From positions 1,413,888-1,459,527 of the forward strand of contig BLXT01004610.1 in the NCBI GenBank assembly GCA_019648995.1: DNA of 45,640 bases, read 5' to 3'. A program made the translations under genes and the position numbers. Every line of letters starts with the position of its first letter. Position 1 is the stretch's first letter. Origin of the DNA: Plakobranchus ocellatus (taxonomy: Eukaryota > Mollusca > Gastropoda > Plakobranchidae). The notes under the pieces were generated by a model. It was not told the DNA's origin. It worked only from the letters and a program-made list of their open reading frames with translations, and searched no databases. Below are positions 1-24,620 of the stretch, piece by piece.

Positions 1-692
1 CCCCCCCCCCCCTTTTTACTCTTTTCTTACAGAAGAGACCCCCCCTCCAGGGTGTAAGATTATATTTGACTGAACGTCCCCTAATCTGCTTATATGCCCT
101 TTCCTACACAATCTGCAGGTAAAATATGGCCATAGTAAGAAGATGGCCCTTGACTTAAAACTGATGTCTTTCAATCATAAATGTTCTCATATATATCATT
201 ATCAACAGGATCCATTGCCTTTTTTCAAAAACCAAGAATTCAGCACACTTACCAATCTGAACTTTCTTTAAGCAAAAGTGACATACTGATCACAGTAGCC
301 TCTTTTATACAAATATCAATATGTTTGTTTTTTTATTATTCAATAACAATCATGAAACTGTTTGATGTAAAACCAATACCACTCTTTTGTAATGAACTAA
401 ATTATTGTGAATATGAAAAAAGTTCAAGTTTTTTCTTGAGTACCACAGAACCAAGTTTTATTGACAATTGTCTTTTTTTTTTCTCTTTGTATCTTTTGAC
501 TTCAGGCCTCTTTCTAGTCTTGCAACTTAGGTTAGCATTGTTGAAATCGTACTTGCCTACCTTAAAAAAATTCTCAAATAAATAAGTATGGAAAGCTGGA
601 CTTTCTTCAATTTTTATCCCCTACCATAAAGTTTTCTTTCTTAATTCTGAATAACTCGAAGCTTCTTCGATACAATGCAAAAACTTTCTTAC
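1..692. other. Last LSM3 intron (part), no gene recognised
   Basis: The stretch left of LSM3 exon 3 has no sequence resembling the missing C-terminal LSM3 exon on the minus strand, so it is read as part of the final intron. It starts with a run of 12 C. A 134-codon open frame (181-585, plus) contains two hydrophobic stretches but is AT-rich, antisense to LSM3, resembles no family I know and is not called a gene. Confidence 0.5.
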
Positions 693-3600
693 CTTGAAAA
701 TTTCTTCATAGGTTTCTTCATCTATTTCGGAAGTTGTCACTGTTTCTTCAACATCTCCTAAAATCATGTTGAGATGTTGATCATATGCCTGAAAATATTA
801 AAACAATTCATTGTAACTTTGTATTTTAATAACGATAGTGGGTAGGTGTACCTTGTGAATCTGAAAAAAAAGTTCTCAATTTCCAATGGAATAACACGAC
901 AGCAGAGTCCTCATGAATCAAATTTTCTTTCAATTTGTAGAATTCATTCACTAGTTTTTTCTTTTACCTTAGCTTTCTGAGCTAAAGTTCTGTGTCTCAT
1001 TTTTCTTGAAACATTCTTGAAAATTGATTGACTAGCTAAGCTTGATAAACTTGTTATTTGTAGATATCCAGACTGCTTGCCAAAAGATGGGGAGGCAGTA
1101 TGAGAGTGAAAAACTCAACATCGCATAATGTACAGGGTTCGCTAGAGTGTATTACTGCATAAATGTATGGAACTATCAGGTCATGGAACTGAATGTGGAT
1201 GATGCAAATACCAGTAGACCAAGGAGTGCGCTGAGAGAAGAGAAAAATTCTGAGTAAAATTGCTCCATTTTGACTCAGAGTCAGAAATAAGGGATTGATT
1301 TGCTGCAAAACTGCCTGATGGGTGCCTAATGTGCACTGTGTTAGGGGTTTGGTTTGGTTTGGTTTGGTTTTTGTATTTGGCCAGTCCACAAGGTGATCTC
1401 AGGCTTTCAGGCCCTTTGTCAATGTAATGAATTTATGTTGGCAGGATACAAACTAACAACTTCTTGTAAACAATGTTCTCACACCTTTGAGAACCTTCTT
1501 GACATTCCTAGATCTAAAAAGGTAAACAAAGCTAAAACAATAACAGGACTGTTAAATTAAAATAGGTCTAACCTAGGCCCACTCAAAATTTGACCACATG
1601 TTACACATAAGGCCAAATCAACATATCAGCTGTTCCAAGTCTAGATATAGCCACAATTCACAGAAATCAATTGTCACAGTCAGGCCAGAGCATCAGTGGC
1701 ACCAATGTCAAAGTGAATGAAGGCTTGTTGGCACTAGAAGTTACACAATAAACTATGACAGTATAGCCAATGCCCAATGAATAAGGTTGTGTCACCTTGA
1801 AATAGCAAATGTAAAGGATGCCAAGCTGCCTCCCAGTGCGAAATGAAAAAAATTAAAATGATAATACGATACAGTAACAGTATTATTGCTAAAAAATTAA
1901 ACAAAATGCGTAACTTTGTTCCTCATTTTACAAGACAAATAACTCATTATCAGTGTCACAACCTTGAATTTAACCTTATTAGTGAAAATGTTGAGTTTAA
2001 AAGAGAGGATAATTCTTTTTCCTGGACAAGTTATCATTTAAAACTTTTGCACAACTTAAAGCATTATTATCTGATATGATTTACAATGACAACCCCTGCC
2101 CACTCAAAAAAAAAAAGAAAAATTCTGTGTCGAGATAAATGCATCTGGAAAACCAAAAAATATATATTTGCAGTGTTGAAATAGGATTTTAAAACTTCAT
2201 TGCATTTTCCCCAAATATTAAACAAGACATTTCTTCCTCAATTTTAAACAAATTACTGATACATACGTGAAGTCGCCCTCGTAACTCTCTGTCTGTTCTC
2301 ATCTTTACATATATTCTTTCATCCAAGCTAAGCCTCACAAGATCCAGAGGCTCTTCCACTGTCTGCACTGGCATTGCCTGGAGACAAGGATAATAGATAT
2401 TATTAAGTCAGTTGTCAGTTTCAGTTAATACATAGGTACTTTATGAAAATGGATGCCTGCAATGTGAAAAAAAAAAAATTCTTGTGAGTGTTTGTAATTA
2501 AACTAGACAGCTCACAGGTTTTTTTAAAATAGTGCAGTCAATACTGCTTGAGTCGATTTCCAGGGCACATAACTAAATAGACTGACTAAGTAAAAAACTG
2601 TATGATTTGATAATTACATTAACACACAGCAACACAACTAGGGGAGACAAACAGATGATATCTTACCTTATTGTGCATAAATAACAATCTAAATAAGATT
2701 AGACCTGGGCAATATGAGTGGCTGCCCTGTGGGCCAGCACTCTGTGGCCTAGGCTGTGAAATACTTCAATAAAACTTGACTTGTGTGTGTGGGGGGGGGA
2801 TGGTAAAGAAGAGATAAAAAAAGAACACTAAGGGGAAGAATAAAAGGGGGGGGAGTCTGGGAGTTGAGAATGAGATAAGGGGACAATGCTGCCTCCACAA
2901 TAACAGCATCCTTGCTCACTTCATTCTAAAAAAAGCTAACATGAGATGAGATTTAACCATTGACAACTGATGTCTATCTGCTTGTACTATTGTATGCAAC
3001 AAAACTAGTCCCTTCAAAATTAAATATGTAATATGTTCCCAACATTACAATTGTCCTTGTTCAAACAATCCTCTCTCTCAATCACAATGCCCTTCCATCC
3101 CTATCCACTAGTCATAACAAGCAGTTGACAGATCTAGCTGCTATAGCCATTCTTTGCTGTTGAGCTACAAAGACACCAGCTGATGCCATCCCACTCAATT
3201 GCCTTTCGCACAAAATTATTTTTATTTTTTTCCTGAACTTGAATAGGGACGTTAGTCACTTCTAACTTTTGCCTGGTCAAGGGTACTGAAGTGTTTCTAT
3301 CAGATCTATATAATATAAAACTCAGACTACATTGGAAATTAAAGCAATACAAGTTTAAATTTTTAATTGCACTGATTTATTTGTTGGTGTTGATTGCTTA
3401 AATTGATATTCATTCCAAAGTTTTTCATAATGTATGATCAGATTTAAAAGTTTTTAGTTAGATCTACAGTTTGCTTACTCGGTCCGACTAGTTCCATTTT
3501 TGATACTACTGATGCAATGCATCAAATTAATCAATAAAAACCAGACCCTGCCCTCTAATGCATGTTTTCAAATCTAGCCTAGGGTATCTCAGGATGATTT

Positions 3601-5028
3601 ACAACAGGCTCCAAATTTGTATATGACCCTGTTTTCAAACAGATAAGCTAAACCGCTGACACGCTAATCTTGTGTGTAGACAGGAAAATGCAGTAATGTC
3701 TAACTGGCCCAGAGCCCGGAAACCAGGTGATAGCCTGATAGGTGATGTTGCACGGCAACAAGGCAATATCCTAAGCCCTTTCCTTTGCCCCCCCAGCCCC
3801 CCTGCCCAACCTGACCAGGGACAAGTAAAAGGCCTATTTTGTGGACCCATTGCGAGCAAATTTGTAAACACTGTCATCATATGCAGCTCAAGACAATCCA
3901 TGTGGAACTTTTCTTCACATGAAATGACATTCTGGAAAATACCTGGATTTTCCAGCCAGAAATAACATTTAAGAATATATATACATACACACACAAATCT
4001 GTGGATATAAGACTGCTCTCCAGCTTGCCTCATTACAGTATAACAATTAAAAGACATGAAAATCTGAAATTTGCTTTACAAAACTTGTGTTTTTATTTTG
4101 AAAGCCATTGCTGAATCGGAGCTGACCAACTAAACTCAGCCGTGATGATTCATTAATATAACTGGAGGGGATTCATTTCTTCCCCAAAAGTTTAACTAAA
4201 AAATATCTTTGTTTTGAAACTAATATAAGTGTTTTATTTTCTGTTAAGTTTCTAATTTAAGCGTTTGCCATGGGGAATGTTTCCTTGTGTGCAGTCAGCA
4301 ATCTTCCCCATTGTGCACTTGGCTGAATTTGATTCAGGCATTAAAAAAAATACCATCCTAGTTAAGCAGTTGGAAAAGCTAAGTAACTTGCTGCAATGCA
4401 AAAGGGGTGCACAGTTAACAACAATATACAGTGCACAGGGAGAACTTAAAAGAAGACAACATTGTTATTATTTACACATTTTAGCTTCTTATCCCTCAAT
4501 AAACTTTTCACTTTTATTTCTATTAGATTCTCTCTGCACTCCCCTGGAATCTTTTTTTTTTTGTGCTAGAGTGTGGTGGTTTTAAACTTTTTCTGACGGA
4601 AAATGTAGATTCAGTAATTTCATTTTAATTTAAAATGTCTAGATCTAGATCTAGATTTCTAGTTAAGATATATATGTTTTTTGAATCAAATCCAATTATT
4701 ATATCTGAATTAGATTTAAGATGATCTAGATCTAGATATAATTAGCTAGCCTAATAAGTGCTTATAGTTGATGAGCTGCAATGAAAGTCTAAATTTGTCG
4801 AGTTCTGTAGAATTTTGAATTTGAATGTGCGACAGTAGGGTGTACGTAGTGACTTAAAAGTTATGGAACTGACAGAATTTGAATTCTTTTAAAGTAGTAA
4901 AGGCATCAGTCTCTCTTTCGCAATATTCTAAGAAAGACAGAGTAAAATGCCTGTTCTAGAATGCTGGTTAGAAATTTCTTGTACGTTTATTCTAGTTTAC
5001 TACTTACCTGATCCTGGTCGTCTGCCAT
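693..5028 (-). CDS. LSM3: LSM3, U6 snRNA-associated Sm-like protein (5' three coding exons; partial)
   Basis: Three coding exons on the minus strand: 5008-5028 (7 codons, MADDQDQ, donor GTAAGT), 2267-2377 (37 codons, acceptor CCAG, donor GTATGT) and 693-788 (32 codons, donor GTAAGA). All junctions are phase 0, giving 76 of about 102 residues. Exon 2 carries [20 protein letters not shown] and the Sm1 motif ending RGRLH; exon 3 begins [17 protein letters not shown], near identical to animal LSM3. The Sm2 motif and C-terminus lie beyond position 1. In known biology LSM3 sits in the LSM2-8 ring that binds the 3' end of U6 snRNA in the nucleus and in the cytoplasmic LSM1-7 ring that works with decapping. 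The start codon is preceded by AAA and gives the usual MADD N-terminus. The gene is head-to-head with TMEM209, with start codons 3.6 kb apart. Confidence 0.96.
789..2266 (-). other. LSM3 intron 2
   Basis: 1,478-bp intron between LSM3 coding exons 2 and 3. Apart from a SINE tail fragment (about 1345-1420) and a short GGTTT run at 1347-1370, I see no coding or RNA feature here. Confidence 0.85.
1345..1420 (-). repeat. 3' fragment of SINE family A
   Basis: Read on the minus strand, this piece contains GGGCCTGAAAGCCTGAGATCACC followed by a short pyrimidine-poor tail. The core matches the 3' half of the fuller copies at 5205-5360 (minus) and 41794-41947 (plus). The tRNA-like head is absent, so it is a truncated copy inside the LSM3 intron. 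Confidence 0.55.
2378..5007 (-). other. LSM3 intron 1
   Basis: 2,630-bp intron between LSM3 coding exons 1 and 2. It contains short G runs (2790-2799, 2846-2853) and an AGATCT cluster (4639-4740). No coding exon is recognisable on either strand. Confidence 0.85.
4639..4740. repeat. AGATCT/TCTAGA hexamer cluster
   Basis: Overlapping copies of the palindromic hexamers TCTAGA and AGATCT occur at 4639-4662 and 4722-4737. Similar clusters recur at 7318-7660, 37710-37730, 40424-40560 and 40865-40880. Such clusters appear only in noncoding parts of the window. Confidence 0.7.
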
Positions 5029-5204
5029 TTTCTGATTTCCTCAGCTGGTGAACAATGAATCTGAAATTATAGCTTTTTCTTGATCGATTGGTCGTGGTTG
5101 AATCGGAGCTCGAACTCAAGTTAGAATGAACATCTTTGCTTTTCAATTTAAGAGAGTTTCTCATAAAAATATCACTATACACGTGTTTATATCATATCAG
5201 AACC

Positions 5205-5360
5205 TTCGTAACGGTTTGGCTTGGTTCCTCTGTCCTCAACAAGGTGGTCTCAGGCTTTCAGGCCATCTGTCAGGCCAGATTGCCGAAGGCGGGGCTCTTC
5301 AGAAGGATCCATATAGATATTGGGTTTGCTATCCACTGTGCCACCGACGCTTCTCCTTTC
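5205..5360 (-). repeat. tRNA-derived SINE, family A, copy 1
   Basis: On the minus strand a tRNA-like head (GTCGGTGGCACAGTGGATAG, box A-like, about 5330-5350) is followed by AGCCCCGCC, CTGGCCTGACAGATGGCCTG and AAAGCCTGAGACCACC. The same succession, with AGCCCCGCC, CTGGCCTGAC and GGCCTGAAAGCCTGA, is found at 41794-41947 on the plus strand. Two oriented copies with a pol III-type head and a shared body support a SINE. The tail lies near 5205. It sits about 200 bp 5' of the LSM3 start codon. Confidence 0.65.
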
Positions 5361-5564
5361 TAAACATATGCAACGAGCCTTGTCTATCTCAAAGCCACAA
5401 ACAACAAAAAGAAGAAGAAGAAAAAAAAATGACAATATGCGGCTGGAAATGTTAAACGATTTCCAAAATTATTGTTGGGCCAGCACATTATGCTTAATTG
5501 AGTAAAAAGGATTGCGATGATTGTAATAGTATATCCCATAAAGTAAAATGAGACAAGCATCGGC

Positions 5565-5905
5565 GAACCAGGTCTGATTGCTCTTGGCAGCGGCGGTTCG
5601 TGTCTGGAGGCCTCGTAGACCCCCAGCAGGTCCAGGGACAGAGTTGTTGGTGGGGTCTGTTTGGACATTGCCCATTGAGACGAGCCATCATTGCTTGGCA
5701 TGCGGCATTCTGAGGTAGTTTGCCATTGCTTTCCTTGCCGCCTTCACTTTCATAGGGTCTTAAAAGCTACCTATTTAATGCTGAGTGGATAAGGGGAGCA
5801 ATGAAATATTGACTTGGCCCAGACGGGGAGTCGAGCCTCGAACCTCTCACTTAGTAGTCAATTGCCCCTACTAGTAAGCCAACGCTCTATAAGTCCGAAT
5901 ACAGA
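5565..5905 (-). repeat. tRNA-derived SINE, family B, copy 1
   Basis: Minus-strand reading gives a tRNA-like head with box A-like TATAGAGCGTTGGCTTAC and box B-like GGTTCGAGGCTCGACTCC near 5828-5895, then a body ending near 5565. The plus-strand segment GCATTCTGAGGTAGTTTGCCA (5706 on) is matched by GCATTCTGAGGGTTAGTTTGCC at 44104, and the two copies share the downstream head in the same orientation. Divergence between copies is substantial. Confidence 0.65.
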
Positions 5906-6068
5906 TGGGGAAAAAGAAAACATGCTGAGCCTAACTGATGACAGCTTGCTTCACTGGTGAGAATTTATATAGCTCAGCATGGGTCCATGGGTCGGACAAC
6001 GTGATGAAATAAAAGATTATTACCGATGCATACTAATGCCACACGTGGGATAATATTGACCTGAACTA

Positions 6069-6099
6069 AAAAAAAAAAAACACACACACACACACACAC
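6069..6099. repeat. A-run followed by (CA)n microsatellite
   Basis: About 12 A followed by about nine CA dinucleotides. Simple repeat in the spacer between LSM3 and TMEM209. Confidence 0.9.
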
Positions 6100-6469
6100 C
6101 AAAAATAACAGAGAAGTAATACAGAAGACGGAGCATGGTCTTGTATGTAAACAATTGTACAGCCTAAAAACCCAAATTAAAATCATATTGAAAATGGTTT
6201 AAACAAAATACACTGTAATCATATTCACATGCTCCAAATTTTTTTTCAGCTCTTGTTAATTCAAAAGTATATTCTACTGAATGCAAACACAGTGAGACCT
6301 TCACTAGCACAACTACACCGTCTGTGAAGCAAAGCTCTTGGCATTATACACAAAGCAAAAGTTGGTGAAATAGTAATTTTGTATTGAGCCTCACATGGTT
6401 ACACCAGATTAAATGTATACAAGAACAATGTCGGATCATTATTTGACCAAGGCTTAAGTTTGTTTTTAC

Positions 6470-6544
6470 CTGGTTCAGTAACTGCTGCATAAATTCATCC
6501 ATGAATCCATTTGCATTAAAAATATGTGAAAGATTTGACTTACG
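6470..6544 (-). CDS. Orphan coding-like exon (25 codons), gene unknown
   Basis: On the minus strand a strong acceptor (pyrimidine tract TTCTTTTTTTTTCTGACAG) is followed by exactly 75 open nucleotides and a good donor (CAG/GTAAAA). The phase-0 translation contains SNLSHIFNANGFMDEFMQQ and has normal composition. I found no clear partner exon. It could be an upstream alternative exon of LSM3: a join to the AAAATGG just before the LSM3 ATG would keep frame, although the acceptor there (AAATCAG) has a poor pyrimidine tract. It could also be part of an unrelated gene or a chance pattern. Protein family not recognised. Confidence 0.35.
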
Positions 6545-8594
6545 CTGTCAGAAAAAAAAAGAATTAAAAAAAAAAAAGACTAACAGAACGAATTTCGACT
6601 GTGGAAAAAAAGGAGAAATGAAGTGCGGAAAAGAGATTATTTAAAGCCTTCAATTATTAAATTGAGGTATATTTATAATAAATGACCGGTTTTTTATTCT
6701 AGATTCTTAGATCCAAATGAAGAGCAATAGCTTTGAAACAAAACGAATTAAAAATCTAAAACTGTATAGCTGTTAATTTTCTATCTATATAATAGTAACA
6801 TCTCTGTAGCCTTGACTGGGCAACAGTTCGAAGTGGGTAGCGGCACTGTTGAAGTTCTGAAAAAAAAAACCAACTGAAAATTATCTCGTGCAATGAGTCA
6901 ATAAGTATTTGTGGATCTGGGCTAAAAACCATAAAATCTGACCATTCATTATAGGAAAAAATTTAGAAGGATTCATTAGTTATTGGTACACCCAGTCCAC
7001 CATGAAGTGTTGATCTCAGGATTTAGAAGGAGTAAGCAACCCACATTAACAAATTAACGTGTGCAATTAAAGTTCCAAAATGTTATCACTTTTACCTTTC
7101 TATGTAGTTTGTTTAATTGTTTTTTTTACTTAGATCTAACTATAGCACCAGATTGAAGTAACTAGCGTCATTATTCAAGTTGGGAAAAAAATAAAAACAT
7201 TCTCTGCAACAAGGCAATTTAGCTGCTTCCGAAAAAGCGGCATGAGTATGAAACTTTAGTGAAAGAGTGTTTTCCCTTTGAATCATAACTACTTTCAGTT
7301 CAGTCTTTGAGATTTAGATCTATCTAATTTAGATCTACAGTACAATCTATAGAATAGATCTAAGTCTTGATCTTGTGTAAGATCAAGGCCTAGGCCAATG
7401 GATAGCTATTGTTATAAAAGATAAAAAATATCCATGCCCCAGAGAAAAAGGATGAATCAGGAGCTCTGTGAGACGAATCACCATTGCATAAACGCCGGAA
7501 AACACGCTCAGTCATAGGGCATGTACCCCCACCAACTTTTAGATATTTCTGAGAAGAATTTATTACGACGGTTGAAGAATAGGTTTAGATCTAGATCTAT
7601 ATCTCTATCTCTAGATTTTTAGGTCTTTAGAATCTAGATTGGAGACTAAAGATCTAGATCTAGATTAGTGCTGTTGTGAAAAGGTATGTCCATGGACAAG
7701 ATCGCCTTTAAACAAAAAAGGCCGACCCTATTTTCTTGAGCGTTCAGATAACTCTAGAGGCCAACGATATTTTCCTGAACGCCTTATTCTTGGAAAGAAA
7801 AAGAGAGAGTTCAGCAACACTGGCATACTTGTACTCATGCTGCACGTGTACAAGCATGGGTGCCTTAAAATATTATTATGTTTGGAAAAATAGTCACTTT
7901 GAAAAAAAGTATTTTACAGACCAGACGACAGACTAAAACTAAACATCCCCCTTCCTTGAAAAAAGTGAAAACATGAGATCAAGCCTACAGTGTTAACCTA
8001 AATATATGAAAGGGATAATCTGAGAACAGGCCAAACAACTGCCAAGTCCCTACACTTGGGCCCTACCTTCATCCGAAGCCTGCCTACCGATGAAATGAAG
8101 GGGTCACAGGCCAAATTATTATATTATTTGATTTTTATAAATATTATAATGTAAATTTTGTTGCTATTACAAATTTCCCCAAATTTTGGCTTGCAACCTC
8201 TTCATTTAATAGCTGATGAAGTTAGATCTGAAAGTCGGGCGTGTCTGCGGATTATCCCAGCATAACTATGAATAAGCTAGGGCCTAGGCCTCTAAAACTG
8301 AAAGTCTAAAGATTCATGGGCATTTTTTTACTCTGCTCACAATTTTTTAAAATAGATATGTTTCTTTTAACTTCAGGTGCTCTAAACGAACCTAAAGGTC
8401 TTTCCTATTGAAAGAAAAATTGTGAATATATTGCTTTTCGATTGAAATTTTTTAAAGACTTGTATGAATTTGTTCCCCCATAATCCTCTTTAGAAACTTA
8501 ATATTATTTTATTGATCCTCGAAATAATTCTCAATGTGCAGGTTTTATAATTTCAATCAAAAGTCTTCCATACAATTCCAGGGTTGCACCAATC
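6545..8594. other. LSM3-TMEM209 spacer with AGATCT clusters
   Basis: This stretch upstream of the TMEM209 start codon probably includes its promoter and 5' UTR, but no TATA box or start site can be fixed. AGATCT/TCTAGA clusters lie at 7318-7375 and 7585-7665. A TTCCAG just before 8582 could be an acceptor joining an upstream noncoding exon. No coding region was recognised. Confidence 0.5.
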
Positions 8595-21667
<13,073 letters not shown>

Positions 21668-22051
21668 CTCTTTTAATCGATGGCTCAAGAGACAAGATCT
21701 GATACATAACATTTAAACAAAAAAAATGTTGTTCGCAGGTCGCAAGCAGATCACAAATTGCATATTCGATCTCTGTTTTCTGGTCATCAGTAGAAATTAA
21801 GAAATTAATATTTGAAACAAGTCAAAATTATAGCAACGTCTTTGGTCATCATGATCTTATTATTACCATTGCAAGAGTGAGATCTATCATGTAAAAGTGA
21901 AATAGAAATTTGTCATATGTATGGCCTCAAGACAATGAATGCCTTTTCTTTTTAGCCTTTGAAAGCAACAGGTCTTGAAAAGGCTCCAATCACAGTTGGC
22001 ATTTATATATTTTATAATGACATGTTACTATCTAAAATATGTGGATTATGT

Positions 22052-22057
22052 AATAAA
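22052..22057 (+). terminator. TMEM209 poly(A) signal
   Basis: AATAAA 385 bp after the TMEM209 stop codon, in a region without other coding sequence. It is the first canonical signal on the plus strand after the stop and ends a 3' UTR of about 400 nt. Confidence 0.65.
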
Positions 22058-22543
22058 GGACTTACGAGAAGATGGAAGTGCTTGTTCATGTAATTAAAAT
22101 ACTATCTTGGTGAAAGTGTTCCATCTGCTTACAAGTAGCTGAGATTGTGTAGAACATAGAGAAAAAGAAGACATCTTTAAATTTTCACAAATCCTTTATG
22201 TTGAATGTTGCCTTTTTTTTTTTTTTTAAGCTGAATGTCCATGGTTTTGTAAAATATAGCAAAAATATGCCATGATTAAAAAAAAAAAAGAAAAATAATA
22301 ATACAATTGCCTTATTCTTTTTTTTCTTTGTATTTAGGATTTGAAAATATATAGAGGTAAAACACTGAAAAAAAATCCTATTAAAACCTTGATGCTTACA
22401 TTTTACTTCTTCTTCAGGTTCCTTGTCTCGAACAGACATTGGTGATCATGTTCCTCCACTCAAAACTATTCTCAGTTAATCTTATAAAGTTGTTGTTGCT
22501 GGCCTTGCCTATTGCCCATGACTTAAGATTTTCAATAAAAGTT

Positions 22544-23491
22544 AGGCAGCTATTATTGAGGTGGAATCCACCCAAATAATACAAACCCCTATGCCCTGCA
22601 TTATTTAGGTGGAAGGTTTTCCACCGAAATAATACACAGCCCTTTGCCCTGTTTTATTTAGGTGGAAAGTTTTCCACCCCAGTGTTACATCCCTTTCCTC
22701 TAGACTCTAGTCCTATATCACTGTTATCAGGTGGCAGTTTTATCTCCATAATGAAACAACTAATCTAGGTCTATCATGTAACATTAACAGTGTGCAAATG
22801 TCTCTCACTCTCATTATTTGACCCCCAAGCAAATTGTTAATTAAAAAATCTTGCTTTCCTGTGTAGCAGTCTTTTTTTAGCACTAGCTTTTGTGGTAGAT
22901 TTTGTCTTGTTTAGTAGGCCTCTATTTTATTTTTCTTCGCTTTTCAAATTCTTGGTAGGACGAAAACACAGTTCCAACAGCACGATTCACCATTCCACTC
23001 GATCTATCTAGATTCTACTCTAGTACAAAAACTACTTTCACTTAGATCTAGGCCTATTCAGAATAACAAGACATGGTTTGATTAGATCTAAGCACAGATT
23101 AAATTGAGTGCTATGTCAATTATAACTTTTCAGAACAAAAAGTAATGGTTAGATTAGATCTCTCTAAGCACAGATTGAATTGAGCGGTATGCCAATGATA
23201 AGCTTCATCATATCATGGGTAATCACATGTTTTTTTTAAAATGATACCCAGATAATGACCCTGTTACTTAGCGAAGTAAAAATAAGAACTTTCCACCTAA
23301 ATAAGAAAGACCCCATCCTGTGTATTATTGAGGTGGAATATCTATCCACCCAAATAATACAACCCCCCCAACCCTATATTATTTAGGTGGAAAGCTATAC
23401 AGTGTATTTAATCGAGGTAGATAAAAACCTTCCACCTATGCAAGAACTCCTTGTATTATTTAGGTGGATTCCACCTCTATAATTACTACCT
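22544..23491. mobile_element. 948-bp TIR DNA transposon (nonautonomous), nested in the LINE
   Basis: Terminal inverted repeats of 29 bp (22544-22572 and 23463-23491) agree at 25 positions; both start AGG and end GAGGTGGAATCCACC. The exact 7-bp duplication AAAAGTT flanks it at 22537-22543 and 23492-23498, and removing the element plus one copy restores the LINE reading across the junction. Near both ends lie palindromic motifs of the form TTATTTAGGTGGAA..TTCCACC..AAATAA, spaced about 50 bp apart (from 22559, 22607 and 22660 on the left; about 23285, 23330, 23383 and 23460 on the right). No transposase frame is present. A related copy lies at 39391-40955. The superfamily is not recognised; a 7-8 bp duplication fits several. 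Confidence 0.88.
23057..23201. repeat. About 72-bp tandem duplication inside the TIR element
   Basis: Two adjacent divergent units (23057-23126 and 23127-23201), each with TTCAGAA, AATGGTT or ATGGTTTG, GATTAGATCT, AAGCACAGATT and AATTGAG. The related copy at 40880-40955 has a single unit, so the duplication is specific to this copy. Confidence 0.65.
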
Positions 23492-24620
23492 AAAAGTTAT
23501 TCTCGTTCTACCTCTACTGTCTTTGCCTTCAATCTTTCCAGTGATAGCTAAGTGATCTAAACCCTTGCATTGGCAAACATGACTGACATAGTGACAAACT
23601 GTAGTTGCTTCTGACTTATGGTTTTAATTCGTGATCGCTCAAGATAAGCTTCTTTCACTTTTAGTACTAATTCATTGGACTTTTTTTCCGTCCATGATAT
23701 CCTCATCATTCTTCTGATAAACCACATCTCTATTGCTTCAACACTTCAAGTTTTTTCTCAGTTCCTTGTTTATTGTCCAACATCATACCATAACTGCTGA
23801 CCATACATATGTTTCATTACCCTTATTTTGGTTTTCATACTTATGCTTTTATTTGCCAGTACCGGTATTAGTTTCATTTTTTTGGAATATATTTTTGGCC
23901 ATGGCTATTCTTTTACTTGTTTCACTTGTGCATTTGCCATCTGATGTTATCAGGTAAGCTAGATATTTGAACTTTGTACCTTGTTTGATTTGTTCGCCTT
24001 TGCTAACGAGATTGCCTAAGAGGTTAGGGCATTTCTTTGAGATGACCATACATTTTGTTTTCTTAAAAATTCGAAGACAGGCGCATTCTCTTGCTCTCTC
24101 TAAGACTACAATATTCTAAAGGTTTTTTGAGTTTTCAGCAGATTCTGCTATTAAAACTGTATCATCCGCCTATCTGAGACTATTAAGATTCTCTCCATTA
24201 TTTTTAAGCCTGAAATATTAGCAAGATTCCTTGAGATTATTTCACTATATAGGGTAAAAAGATCAGGAGACATTACTCATGACTACCTCACACCTCTTTG
24301 GATAGATTTGAAATCACTATGTTCTCCTTCAATTTTTACAGGTGCAGTTTGATTCGTATATAAATATCTAATTATTCTCATATTTTCTCATCAATGTCTA
24401 ATGTTTTAGCATACAAAACAGCCCTACATTTTTACTTTGTCAAAGGCCTTTGAATAATTACTGAAACGGAGATGGAGATATTTTTGCAATTCTAATCTGT
24501 ACAACTTTCTATAAGCATTGACAAAGTAAATATAGTGTAACTAGTTCCTCTAGTATCAGGTATAAAGCCAAACTTTTGCCGATATCTCTGGTCGTAGACT
24601 TTTGTGCATTCTATGCATCA

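Larger units (their letters stand above)
22385..24620 (-). pseudogene. Decayed non-LTR retrotransposon, reverse transcriptase 3' half
   Basis: Minus-strand reading recovers, in order but in changing frames, RT motifs: QKFGFIPDTRGT (near 24570), YSKAFDKVK (near 24450), SPDLFTLYSEIISRNLANI then the catalytic box as stop-ADDTVLIAES (near 24150; Tyr of YADD replaced by a stop), KYLAYLITSDGKCTSE (near 23950), EMWFIRRMMRISWTEKKSNE (near 23690), KIEGKDSRGRTRITF (ending at 23492) and, beyond the inserted DNA transposon, IENLKSWAIGKASNNNFIRL with a stop at 22414-22416. The two flanks rejoin exactly at the target-site duplication. The 5' end and any endonuclease are missing. The clade is RTE/CR1-like by motif style, not settled. 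It lies tail-to-tail with TMEM209. Confidence 0.85.

Noticed and set aside
181-585. 134-codon open frame with hydrophobic segments
   Set aside because: AT-rich, antisense in an LSM3 intron, no family resemblance, no splice or promoter evidence.
5974-6186. Possible terminal exon downstream of the orphan exon (minus strand, phase-compatible from 6059)
   Set aside because: The acceptor is only a poly-T run beside a CA repeat, and the residues resemble no protein I know.
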